From JAMXLO01 sp963819855 (GTDB lineage Bacteria; Pseudomonadota; Alphaproteobacteria; Acetobacterales; Acetobacteraceae), in contig CAWFYC010000027.1 of NCBI GenBank assembly GCA_963819855.1, positions 1 through 64,000 of the forward strand: a DNA stretch of 64,000 bases, read 5' to 3'. The first letter of the stretch is position 1, and each line of letters starts with the position of its first letter. The notes below the pieces were generated by a model that saw only the letters and a list, made by a program, of their open reading frames with translations, was not told where the DNA came from and searched no databases. Positions 43,725 through 52,863 of the stretch are shown one piece after another. Both the position numbers and the translations under genes were made by a program.

Positions 43725-44111
43725 ATGCTCGGAAACTCTGTGCCACGGCTGGCGGCTGTCATGGTTTCGCTTGCACTCGCCGGTCTTGCCACGCAAGCCC
43801 AGGCCGCCGATCCGGCCGCCGGCAAGTCGGTGTTCACCTCGGTCTGTTCGATCTGCCATTCGGTGCAGCCGGGCAAGAATGGAGTTGGCCCGAGTCTGTT
43901 CGACATCGTCGGCAGCAAGACCGGAGCGGTACCTGGCTTCCATTTCTCGCCGGCCAACCTGAATGCGAACCTGACCTGGGACCAGGCGACCCTCGACCGC
44001 TATCTCCAGTCGCCGAGAACGGTGATACCAGGCACCACGATGACCTATGCCGGTATGAAGGACGACGCCAAGCGCGCCGATCTGATCGCTTATCTGGTGA
44101 CACTGAAATGA
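43725..44111 (+). CDS. Class I cytochrome c (c2-like)
   Basis: This 128-residue periplasmic protein has a signal peptide (LAAVMVSLALAGLATQAQAA) and the heme site VCSICHSVQPG (Cys41, Cys44, His45). It continues NGVGPSLFDIVGSKTGAVPG, TLDRYLQSPRTVIPGTTMTY with the likely Met ligand, and ADLIAYLVTLK. This is the short mitochondrial-type cytochrome c. It carries electrons in the periplasm. ATG 43725 follows GAGGAGAAGCGAC. The heme-barrel gene follows 113 bp later behind an FNR-type box. Confidence 0.93.
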   Translation: MLGNSVPRLAAVMVSLALAGLATQAQAADPAAGKSVFTSVCSICHSVQPGKNGVGPSLFDIVGSKTGAVPGFHFSPANLNANLTWDQATLDRYLQSPRTVIPGTTMTYAGMKDDAKRADLIAYLVTLK

Positions 44112-44159
44112 GCCGGCCTGCCACCGACTAACTATTTGACAATAAATTCCACGAAAGGT

Positions 44160-44173
44160 TTGATCTAGATCAA
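44160..44173 (+). promoter_or_regulatory. FNR/CRP-family box (TTGAT-N4-ATCAA)
   Basis: TTGATCTAGATCAA is an exact match to the FNR/FnrL consensus and perfectly symmetrical. Its right end lies 51 bases before ATG 44225 of the heme-barrel gene. Low-oxygen activation is expected for such a box, though NO-responsive Dnr/NnrR proteins use the same sequence. Confidence 0.8.
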
Positions 44174-44224
44174 GGACAAAGCCGACGTGCCGGGAAACGC
44201 TTGCCGTGCGAGGGGAGTAGCACC

Positions 44225-45616
44225 ATGCGAATCTGGTCGAAGCTTCTGGCGAGCCTGGCTCTGGCAATGGCCGGGCTGCTCTTGGCGGATCTGCCAGCGA
44301 ATGCTCTCCCCTCCTTTGCCGCCCAGACCGGACAACCGTGCACGGCCTGCCACATCGGTGGTTTCGGCCCCCAACTCACCCCGCTCGGCCGCGCCTTCAA
44401 GATCGGCGGCTACACGCAACGCGGCGGCGAAGGCTGGCAGTCCTATTTCCCGTTGTCCGCAATGACCCAGACGTCGTTCAACCACACCAACGCGGGCGTG
44501 CCGGGCAACACCGCCCCGTACGGCCCCAACAACAATTTCGCACTTGACCAGGTCAGCGGCTTCCTTGCCGGGGGCATCGGCGAGCACACCGGCGGATTTG
44601 TGCAGTTCACCTATTCGAACGTGTCGAATTCGTCGGCCCTCGACAACACCGATCTCCGTCCATACACGACGACGTTCGATGTATTCGATAACGAATTGCG
44701 CATCGGCACCACGGTGAACAACAACCCGACGGTGCAGGACCCGTACAACTCGACCTTCGCCTGGGGCTTTCCTTATATCGCGTCGAACCTGGCACCGGCG
44801 CCGACCGCAACACCGGTCCTGGACGCAGGGTTCAACAACAACTCGATCGGCTACACGGTCTATGGCTGGTACGACCATAGTCTGTACCTGGAGGGCGGCT
44901 TCTACACGACGATCGGCACCTGGGCGCTGGCCCGCCTCGGCAACGACTTCGGCGTAGGCAGCTCGCAGGGCGTGATGCCGTATTTTCGGGCGGCGTATGA
45001 ATGGAACTGGAACGCACAGGCGGCGCATGTCGGCGCTCTGTACATGCAGTCCAATGTCAATCCGGTGTCGGGCACGTTCATGACCGATGGGTCGATGGGT
45101 CGGGATCATTACCAGGATTATGCGATCGACGCCGGCTATCAGTATCTCGGCGACGGGACCCACATCGTCACCGTGCAGGGCATCTACACCTATGAGAACC
45201 AGAACCTCGAAGGCACCGCGACGAGCTACAACAACGACAATGGCACGGCGTTCGGACCGAAATCGCACCTGAACCAGATCCGGGTGAACGTCTCCTATTG
45301 GTACCAGAACACCTACGGTGTGACACTTGGCTGGCAGAATACCTGGGGGCCGTCCAATCCGGTGCTCTACACGACGGGCTCGCCGATAAGCAACAGCGCC
45401 AACGGCAAGCCGAACAGCAATGCGTTCATCATCGAGGCCGACTGGGTGCCGTTCGGCAAGCAGGACTCGTGGGGCGCACCATTCGCCAATCTGAAGCTCG
45501 GCATCCAGTATACCATCTATACGCAGTTCAACGGCGGCAACAGCAACTACGATGGCTTCGGTCGCAACGCGGGCAGCAACAACACGCTGTTGCTGTTCGC
45601 CTGGATGGTGTTCTGA
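44225..45616 (+). CDS. Mono-heme outer-membrane beta-barrel (porin-like) protein
   Basis: This 463-residue protein has a signal peptide (LLASLALAMAGLLLADLPAN), then PSFAAQTGQPCTACHIGGFG with one CxxCH heme site (Cys39, Cys42, His43). A long beta-rich body follows: Asn/Gly/Tyr-rich, alternating aromatic strands, for example YTVYGWYDHSLYLEGGFYTT and AAHVGALYMQSNVNPVSGTF, ending in aromatic LLLFAWMVF as outer-membrane barrels do. It may be an outer-membrane porin with an attached cytochrome that moves electrons or solutes. ATG 44225 was chosen over 44201 because of the signal peptide and GGGGAGTAGCACC before it. It sits behind the FNR-type box and the cytochrome c gene. Confidence 0.8.
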   Translation: MRIWSKLLASLALAMAGLLLADLPANALPSFAAQTGQPCTACHIGGFGPQLTPLGRAFKIGGYTQRGGEGWQSYFPLSAMTQTSFNHTNAGVPGNTAPYGPNNNFALDQVSGFLAGGIGEHTGGFVQFTYSNVSNSSALDNTDLRPYTTTFDVFDNELRIGTTVNNNPTVQDPYNSTFAWGFPYIASNLAPAPTATPVLDAGFNNNSIGYTVYGWYDHSLYLEGGFYTTIGTWALARLGNDFGVGSSQGVMPYFRAAYEWNWNAQAAHVGALYMQSNVNPVSGTFMTDGSMGRDHYQDYAIDAGYQYLGDGTHIVTVQGIYTYENQNLEGTATSYNNDNGTAFGPKSHLNQIRVNVSYWYQNTYGVTLGWQNTWGPSNPVLYTTGSPISNSANGKPNSNAFIIEADWVPFGKQDSWGAPFANLKLGIQYTIYTQFNGGNSNYDGFGRNAGSNNTLLLFAWMVF

Positions 45617-45631
45617 TGCGATGGGCGCGGT

Positions 45632-46618
45632 TCACGCGGGCGAATACAGACGGGCCGCCCGCGCCCGCGACCTGATCATCGCCACCAGCAGATCGAGCGT
45701 CGGGGTCGCCACGCCCATCAGCCGCGCCAGCTCCAGAGGCACGGTGTAGAGCGCGTCGATCTCCATCGGCCGGCCGGCCTCCAGGTCCTGCAAGATGCTC
45801 GGCCGATGCGCGAGCTGCATGTTGGTGGCCACGACGCGTTCGGCGTCGATGTCGAGCCGGTAACCCATGGCGAGCGCGATCGCCTCGGCCTCTGCCAGCA
45901 TGCGGCGCGAGCAGTCGATCAGTGCCGGCTCCTCGTGCGTCGCGCGCACCGGTGACTGCGTCAACACGCACATCGGTCCGGCACTGAGGTTGAACGCCAG
46001 CTTCTGCCAGATCAGTTCCCGGATGTTGGGAGCGATCGTCACCGGCAGGCCGGCGGTGCGGAACGCGGCCGCCAGTGCCTCGATGCGCGGCGTGGTGCGG
46101 CCGTCGGGTTCGCCGAACACCGTGCCACGGCCGGCCCCGGTGAGCAGCCGCACCACGCCGGGGGCGGGGACCGAACACGCGGGCCAGAAGATGCCGCCGA
46201 TGGCGCGCTGCGGGGTGACGGCACGCCACAGTGCGTCGCCTGGATCGAGGAGCGGCAAGCGGTGGCCTTCGAACGGTCCGCCGTGCGCGTGGAAATACCA
46301 CCATGGGATGCCGTTCATCAGGAAGGCCACCGATGTGTCACGTCCGAGCAGCGGCGCAATGGCGGCGGCGACCGTGGGCAACGCCGGCGCCTTCACCGTG
46401 ACGATGACCGCGTCCTGCAAGCCAAGATCGGCCGGAGTGTCGCTGGCCGGCAGCTTCACGGTGAGCGTTGTGTCTGGCGTTTCAACGGTCAGGCCGCCGG
46501 TCCGGATCGCCGCCAGGTGCTCGCCACGCGCGACCAGGCAGACGTCGGCGCCTCCCTCGGCCAGGGACCCGGCCAGATAGCCGCCGACCGAGCCGGCGCC
46601 GAAGACGCAGATGCGCAT
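45632..46618 (-). CDS. Ketopantoate reductase family protein
   Basis: This 328-residue protein has the NADP site ICVFGAGSVGGYLAGSLAEG, AVIVTVKAPALPTVAAAIAP, LMNGIPWWYFH, and a C-terminal ApbA/PanE domain with KLAFNLSAGPMCVLTQSP and RPSILQDLEAGRPMEIDALY. These match the 2-dehydropantoate 2-reductase family. Several copies in one genome often act on other 2-oxo acids, so a role in pantothenate synthesis is not certain. It converges on the heme-barrel gene and is followed upstream by an M20 hydrolase. Confidence 0.88.
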   Translation of the reverse strand: MRICVFGAGSVGGYLAGSLAEGGADVCLVARGEHLAAIRTGGLTVETPDTTLTVKLPASDTPADLGLQDAVIVTVKAPALPTVAAAIAPLLGRDTSVAFLMNGIPWWYFHAHGGPFEGHRLPLLDPGDALWRAVTPQRAIGGIFWPACSVPAPGVVRLLTGAGRGTVFGEPDGRTTPRIEALAAAFRTAGLPVTIAPNIRELIWQKLAFNLSAGPMCVLTQSPVRATHEEPALIDCSRRMLAEAEAIALAMGYRLDIDAERVVATNMQLAHRPSILQDLEAGRPMEIDALYTVPLELARLMGVATPTLDLLVAMIRSRARAARLYSPA

Positions 46619-46640
46619 CAGGTTTTGTTTGTGCGGTATT

Positions 46641-47828
<1,188 letters not shown>

Positions 47829-47886
47829 GGTTACGCCTTCGTGTGATGTGCCCGACATCATGTTGGGTGCAGCGGGTTACGACAAG

Positions 47887-48153
47887 CTACAGCCGTCGCA
47901 CCCACGATCTGGTTCGCCGCAGCGCCTCGGCCGAGGCGGCGGTAAGCCGCCAGGGAGCTTCCTCGCGCACGACCACGCGCTGCCAGCGCGCGCAGGCGGG
48001 ACAGCGCACCGTCTGCTCCAGCCGGTCGGGCTCGATCATCATCCGCGCGCCGCAACAGGCGCACAGGCTGTGGCGCCGCGGATCGCCAGAGGCATCGCGC
48101 ATGACCTGCGCGAGCAACTGGCCCCTTGCCAGGACGAGCGGCACATACCTCAT
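47887..48153 (-). CDS. Small zinc-ribbon protein
   Basis: This 88-residue protein starts RYVPLVLARGQLLAQVMRDA and has a four-Cys knuckle, CACCGARMMIEPDRL then VRCPACARWQRVVV. It ends in a basic helix (SAEALRRTRSWVRRL). Two CxxC pairs about 15 residues apart fit a structural zinc ribbon, possibly binding nucleic acid. The function is unknown. ATG 48153 follows AGAAAGGGTACCG; the longer frame to 48267 has no support. Confidence 0.6.
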   Translation of the reverse strand: MRYVPLVLARGQLLAQVMRDASGDPRRHSLCACCGARMMIEPDRLEQTVRCPACARWQRVVVREEAPWRLTAASAEALRRTRSWVRRL

Positions 48154-48342
48154 CGGTACCCTTTCTACCCGGCCGAAATGATACCGCTTGCGGAGCGTGA
48201 TGGGCAATGCATCCGCCGGTGAATTGCATCGCGCTGTCACGTCGCCGTGAGCCAGGAATATCGGCACCGGGCCACCGGTAGATCGCCTGCGATCGTCCAG
48301 TCGCGCTGCTCAGAAGAGCCGATCGCGGAGGACCTACCAGCC

Positions 48343-50064
48343 ATGGCCACGACCTACATCTGGTTCTTCGGTACCCCAACCGGCGACTTCGCGGACCCCG
48401 GCAACTGGTTCCTGGTCACCAGCGGGGATGTCGGCGGCAGCGGTACCGCACCGAACGGTGCCACTGTCGAGGCGGAGATGCTCACCGTCGCCGGCACGCC
48501 GGTCGCCCTGACGGTCACCACCGCGGTAACGCTCAGCATACTGGATATCGCAACGAACGGCGGCCCGACCCCATCGCTCACCATCAGGGGCTCCGGCGCA
48601 TCGCTGATTGTCGGCGACGTCAACCTCGACACGCCCATCGGCGTACGCGTGCCCGCAACCTGGCCGACCGGCACCGGCGCGAACGTCATATTCAACCCGG
48701 TCGCGAGCGCGACCATCAGTGTCGGTCAGGGCGGCACTTTCAGCCTCGCCGATACCACCGGCAGCCCGCTGACCGTCAATTTCCTCGACGGCAACCGCAA
48801 TACGTTCATCGAGTCGTCCACCGCCAACTTCAGCATCAACTTCAGCGGCTACTCCGGGACGGATGCGCTGGATTTTCCCAAGGAACCGTTTGACCTCGGG
48901 CTGGGGGTAACGGCGTCGGCACAATACGATCCGTCCACGCATAACCTGTCGATCTTCGGTCCGCACTCGATCGGCAGTCCGCAGGCGCCCGACTACGTCG
49001 TGCACATGGATGCGAGCTTCGTCGGTGGCATCAACAGCTTCGTCGCCGGCAACGACGGCAGCGGACATGTCGGTGTCCACCTCGCATCGGCGCTGTGCTT
49101 CTGTGGCGGCGCGCTCATCGCCACGCCCGCCGGTGAGGTGCCGGTCGAGCGCCTCGCCGTTGGCGACATGGTGATGACGAATGCCGGCCACATGCGGCCG
49201 ATCGTCTGGATCGGCGTGGGCCGCGTTCTGGCGACGCAAGGGCGCCGCACCGCGGCGACGCCGGTGATCGTGCGCAAGGGCGCATTGGCCGACAACGTGC
49301 CGCACCAGGATCTGCGCGTGACCAAGGGGCATTCCCTCTATCTCGACGACGCGCTGATCCCCGTCGGACTCCTGATCAACCAGCGCTCGATCCTGTGGGA
49401 CGATCGCGCGCAGGAGGTCGAGCTGTATCACATCGAGCTGGCAAGCCACGACGTGCTGCTGGCAAATGGCTCCCCCGCCGAGAGCTACCGAGACGACGGC
49501 AATCGCTGGCTGTTCGCCAACGCCAACACCGGTTGGGGCCACCCGCGGCAGGTGCCCTGTGCGCCGGTGCTGGATGGTGGTCCGGTGGTGGATGCGGTCT
49601 GGCGGCGACTGCTGGCTCGTGCGGGCGGTCCGGCGCGCATGCCGACCACCGATGATCCCGATCTGCATCTGGTGGTCGATGGGATCCGCGTTGATGGCAG
49701 GCAATGGCCCAATGGCATTCATCTGTTCGATCTGCCGAAGGCTTCTGTCAAGGTCCAAGTGGTCTCACGCGTGGGAACGCCATCGGCACTCGGATTGGTT
49801 CGCGATCCGCGCGCATTGGGCATCGCATTGCGACAGATCCTGCTGTGCCAGGGATCGCGGCTGCGTCTGCTGGAAGCATCGGATCCGTCATTCGGCGAAG
49901 GGTTCCATCAATTCGAGCCGTCTAACGGTTTTCGCTGGACGAACGGCGATGCGTGCCTACCCGCGTCGCTGTTCGATGGCGTGACGGGTCCGTGCCGTCT
50001 GGAGCTACACGTGGGATGCACGATGCGGTATCCTTGCGTCGATCACGCACTGCTGGCCGCCTGA
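48343..50064 (+). CDS. Hint-domain protein with beta-rich N terminus
   Basis: This 573-residue protein starts TTYIWFFGTPTGDFADPGNW. About 245 residues follow of Thr/Gly/Val-rich, beta-helix-like sequence (LTVTTAVTLSILDIATNGG). The Hint domain begins at Cys252: LCFCGGALIATPAGEVPVER, LAVGDMVMTNAGHMRPIVWI, HQDLRVTKGHSLYLDDALIP, and LYHIELASHDVLLANGSPAE. A C-terminal domain of about 170 residues follows. This Hint_2 architecture is common in Acetobacteraceae and other alphaproteobacteria, with autocatalytic cleavage suspected but function unknown. No signal peptide is seen. Confidence 0.88.
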   Translation: MATTYIWFFGTPTGDFADPGNWFLVTSGDVGGSGTAPNGATVEAEMLTVAGTPVALTVTTAVTLSILDIATNGGPTPSLTIRGSGASLIVGDVNLDTPIGVRVPATWPTGTGANVIFNPVASATISVGQGGTFSLADTTGSPLTVNFLDGNRNTFIESSTANFSINFSGYSGTDALDFPKEPFDLGLGVTASAQYDPSTHNLSIFGPHSIGSPQAPDYVVHMDASFVGGINSFVAGNDGSGHVGVHLASALCFCGGALIATPAGEVPVERLAVGDMVMTNAGHMRPIVWIGVGRVLATQGRRTAATPVIVRKGALADNVPHQDLRVTKGHSLYLDDALIPVGLLINQRSILWDDRAQEVELYHIELASHDVLLANGSPAESYRDDGNRWLFANANTGWGHPRQVPCAPVLDGGPVVDAVWRRLLARAGGPARMPTTDDPDLHLVVDGIRVDGRQWPNGIHLFDLPKASVKVQVVSRVGTPSALGLVRDPRALGIALRQILLCQGSRLRLLEASDPSFGEGFHQFEPSNGFRWTNGDACLPASLFDGVTGPCRLELHVGCTMRYPCVDHALLAA

Positions 50065-50098
50065 ACAGCCGTTCAGCCCGGCACGGAGTTGCCTGCAG

Positions 50099-50503
50099 AT
50101 GACCCTTACCGGCAGATGCCAATGCGGCGCCGTGCGTTACGAGATCACGGCCGAACCAGTGCAGGTCTATGTCTGCCACTGCCGCGAATGCCAGAAGCAG
50201 TCGGCCTCGGCGTTCGGCATTTCCGTCATCGTGCCGGCGCGGGCGTTTGTCCTCCGCGAGGGACACATGAAGACGTGGAGCCGGCCGACCGCCAGCGGCA
50301 ACCTGCTCGAATGCATGTTCTGCGTCGAGTGCGGCACGCGCATTCGTCACGCCAGTCCAGGCGAGGAGACGCTCAGCATCAAGGGCGGCTCACTGGATCA
50401 GCCAGTGGACCTGACCGCGGCGTTCCATATCTGGACGTCGCGCAAGCTGCCGGGCGTGGTCATTCCCGACGGCGCCACGCAGTATCCCGAGGAACCCCCA
50501 TGA
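50099..50503 (+). CDS. GFA family protein (CENP-V/Gfa-type zinc protein)
   Basis: This 134-residue protein has the zinc ligands TGRCQCGAVRYE, VCHCRECQKQSASAFG and FCVECGTRIRH, then GSLDQPVDLTAAFHIWTSRK, all in the order of Gfa. The family is named for a glutathione-dependent formaldehyde-activating enzyme, but most members lack a proven role. It converges on the Rdx-type selenoprotein gene, 64 bp away. Confidence 0.92.
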   Translation: MTLTGRCQCGAVRYEITAEPVQVYVCHCRECQKQSASAFGISVIVPARAFVLREGHMKTWSRPTASGNLLECMFCVECGTRIRHASPGEETLSIKGGSLDQPVDLTAAFHIWTSRKLPGVVIPDGATQYPEEPP

Positions 50504-50567
50504 GGGGGCGAGCGATGCAAGGCTGCCACCGTCACGCGGCAGGCACCACGCGCCGTGTAGCAGGCGA

Positions 50568-50786
50568 TCAGCCGAGGGTGCCGAGTACTTCCTCGTCTGT
50601 CGGGAACCGACCGTTCGCCTTCTTCGAGTAGGCGAGACGGCCGTCCACCGTGATCTCGAACACCCCGCCGCCGGATCTGCGCAGAGTGACCTGCGCGGCG
50701 GGCTGGGTCTTCAGGATCGCGTCCTGCGCCGCACGGGCGCGCGGTTCGTAGCCTCACATTCCGCAGTATTCGATCTCGACCTGCAT
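50568..50786 (-). CDS. Rdx (SelW-like) selenoprotein, in-frame UGA
   Basis: ATG 50786 follows CCAGGAGACCC. The 72-residue product starts MQVEIEYCGM, has TGA at 50754-50756 as codon 11, and continues GYEPRARAAQDAILK, VFEITVDGRLAYSKKANGRF and PTDEEVLGTLG to TGA at 50568-50570. C-x-x-U followed by GYxPRA is the redox motif of the SelT/SelW/SelH (Rdx) family, and FEI.VDG.L.YSKK..GRFP is its second signature. The family is thioredoxin-like and handles thiols or glutathione. Full conservation after the UGA argues for selenocysteine, not a stop. A SECIS-like hairpin follows (50729-50744). Sec-incorporation genes are needed elsewhere in the genome. Confidence 0.88.
50729..50744 (-). promoter_or_regulatory. 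SECIS-like hairpin of the Rdx gene
   Basis: On the minus strand, CCGCGCGCCCGTGCGG forms a 6-bp stem (one G-U pair) with loop GCCC. The loop's first base, G, lies 16 nt after the UGA. Bacterial SECIS elements have the apical loop 16-37 nt downstream with a G among the first two loop bases. Confidence 0.6.
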
Positions 50787-50865
50787 CAGAATGGGTCTCC
50801 TGGGTTATGGACACCGGAGGCAGGGTGGCAGGAGATAGCGGTTCCCGATAGCCCCGGAGGACGCC

Positions 50866-51834
50866 ATGAACGCCGAACGCCACCTGAGGCCCATGGACCC
50901 GTCGGTCTCGCCCCGCTTCGGCGACGTGGCGACGCTGCTGCGCGCGCCGCGCGTGCCGCCTGGTCCGGGGATCGACATCGCGCTGGTCGGCGTGCCGTTC
51001 GATCTCGGCACCAACTACCGCACCGGCGCACGCGGCGGGCCGGCGGCGGTGCGCGAGGCGTCGCGCACGATCCGGCTGGTGCATCCCGCCAGCAAGATTG
51101 CGCCGTTCGATCTGTGCGAGGTCGCAGATGTCGGCGATGTCGCGATCAACGCATTGGACCTGGCGGCCAGCCTCGCCGCGATCGAGGCGTTCTTCCGCGA
51201 TCTGCACGGACGGCATGTCACGCCGATAGCGGTCGGCGGCGACCACACCATTCCGCTGTCGATCCTACGCGTCATCGCCAAGGATCGGCCGGTCGGGCTG
51301 GTGCAGTTCGACGCGCACCCCGACACGCTCGACACGCTGATGGGCACTCGCATCAACCACGCGACCACGTTCCGCCGCGCGGTGGAGGAGGGGTTGATCG
51401 ATCCGCAGCGGACGGTGCAGGTGGGACTGCGCGGTAGCCAGTTCACCGCCGATGACGCGAGCTGGGGCCGTGAGGCAGGCATGCGCGTGATCACCATGGA
51501 CGAGTTCGAACAGCTTGGCCGCGCGCGGGTGATCGAGGAGATCGGCCGCGTCATCGGAAACGGGCCGACCTATGTCAGCTTCGACATCGACGGCCTCGAC
51601 GCGGCGTATGCGATGGGCACCGGCGTGCCGGAGGTCGGCGGGTATTCGGTGCGGGATGCACAGGTGATGTTGCGGGGTCTGCGCGGGCGGCACCTGGTCG
51701 GCGCCGATCTGTGCGAGGTGGCACCGATGTATGACCCCACCGGCCAGACCGCATTGAATGCGGCGAATCTGCTGTTCGAGCTGCTGTGCGTGCTGGCGGA
51801 CAGCCGAATGGCTCAGGGGCCTCTCGCTGAATGA
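50866..51834 (+). CDS. Agmatinase-family ureohydrolase
   Basis: This 322-residue enzyme has the Mn-binding motifs VGGDHTIPLSILRV, QFDAHPDTLDTL and SFDIDGLDAAYAMGTGVPEV with all expected His and Asp. GVPFDLGTNYRTGARGGPAA and the C-terminal DLCEVAPMYDPTGQTALNAA place it with agmatinases and related guanidino-acid ureohydrolases. It releases urea from a guanidino compound; agmatine is the default guess. ATG 50866 follows CCCGGAGGACGCC. It diverges from the Rdx gene. Confidence 0.9.
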   Translation: MNAERHLRPMDPSVSPRFGDVATLLRAPRVPPGPGIDIALVGVPFDLGTNYRTGARGGPAAVREASRTIRLVHPASKIAPFDLCEVADVGDVAINALDLAASLAAIEAFFRDLHGRHVTPIAVGGDHTIPLSILRVIAKDRPVGLVQFDAHPDTLDTLMGTRINHATTFRRAVEEGLIDPQRTVQVGLRGSQFTADDASWGREAGMRVITMDEFEQLGRARVIEEIGRVIGNGPTYVSFDIDGLDAAYAMGTGVPEVGGYSVRDAQVMLRGLRGRHLVGADLCEVAPMYDPTGQTALNAANLLFELLCVLADSRMAQGPLAE

Positions 51835-51963
51835 AGTGTAACGGCCGCGCTGACCAGCTTCACGGCGACTCCGTCTCTCGCTAGACTTCAGTCCGGTGTC
51901 TAAAGAACTTGGGCGGATACCGGTTTAAGTCAAACTCAAAATGACAGTTGAGGAGCGGGGAAA

Positions 51964-52752
51964 ATGTCAGGATTGCGTACGACGGCCGTTAATGTCGGGC
52001 CATTGAGCCCCGCGACCAAGCTATTGGTGGCTTTTGCGGAAGGCCGGGTAGATGCGCCGACCACCGCCGCCATCATCGAACACCCAAGGCACGGGCTGAT
52101 TCTGTGGGACACAGGAATCAACGATGCGGTGGCTGATCCGGAGCGCGGTGATTCCTACTGGGGTGCCGGCCTTCGCGATGCGTTTGGAGCGCATGGCTTT
52201 ACTCGGGCGCATGTGATTGACGCGCAGCTGATTAAGCTGGGCCACCAGGTGGCAGACGTGCGCTATGTGATCTACTCTCACTTGCACTTGGATCACGCTG
52301 GAGGCATGTCGTATTTCCCCAATGCGATCCATGTGGTGCAGCGTGATGAAATTCGCTATGCTTTGTGGCCGGACGCCTGGACCCGTCCAGTGTATTGCCA
52401 GAATGACTTCCAGGACATTCGGAAGCTCGAAATCCTCGAGATTGACGGTGATCTCGATCTGTTTGCGGACGGCAGCCTGCAGCTCATCAAGACGCCCGGC
52501 CACGCGCCGGGTCACCAGGTATTGGTGCTGAACCTAGTCAACCGGGGAAGAATTTGTCTTGCTGCCGACACCGGTCACCAACGCGACGGTTTCGAAAAGA
52601 TGATCCCTATGCCTTGGGATTGGAGCACGAGCGCCATGTCAATGACGCGCATGCGCATGAAACAGATGGAACGAAGTGGCATCCCTTTGTTTTTCTGCCA
52701 TGACGCAGGAGACTTTGCGAAGCTACCACAGGATGGGCAGTACTGGGATTGA
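51964..52752 (+). CDS. N-acyl-homoserine-lactonase-like MBL protein
   Basis: This 262-residue protein has the MBL metal motif YSHLHLDHAGGMSYFP (His106, His108, Asp110, His111), IIEHPRHGLILWDTGI near the start, LIKTPGHAPGHQVLVLNL and CLAADTGHQRDGF. This is the AiiA/AttM lactonase type, which opens the lactone ring of quorum signals or other lactones. ATG 51964 follows TTGAGGAGCGGGGAAA. The gene and the two after it look less GC-rich than the core genes and may have arrived together. Confidence 0.85.
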   Translation: MSGLRTTAVNVGPLSPATKLLVAFAEGRVDAPTTAAIIEHPRHGLILWDTGINDAVADPERGDSYWGAGLRDAFGAHGFTRAHVIDAQLIKLGHQVADVRYVIYSHLHLDHAGGMSYFPNAIHVVQRDEIRYALWPDAWTRPVYCQNDFQDIRKLEILEIDGDLDLFADGSLQLIKTPGHAPGHQVLVLNLVNRGRICLAADTGHQRDGFEKMIPMPWDWSTSAMSMTRMRMKQMERSGIPLFFCHDAGDFAKLPQDGQYWD

Positions 52753-52863
52753 TTACCAGACAAGAATGTAGCCGCTGGAATCGCTTGGCCATATTTGGCT
52801 CATCAGGGATAAAAGCCGCGAATTCAGATCAATTGCGGGTCGACGGCCAAAGGGAGGTCAAAA

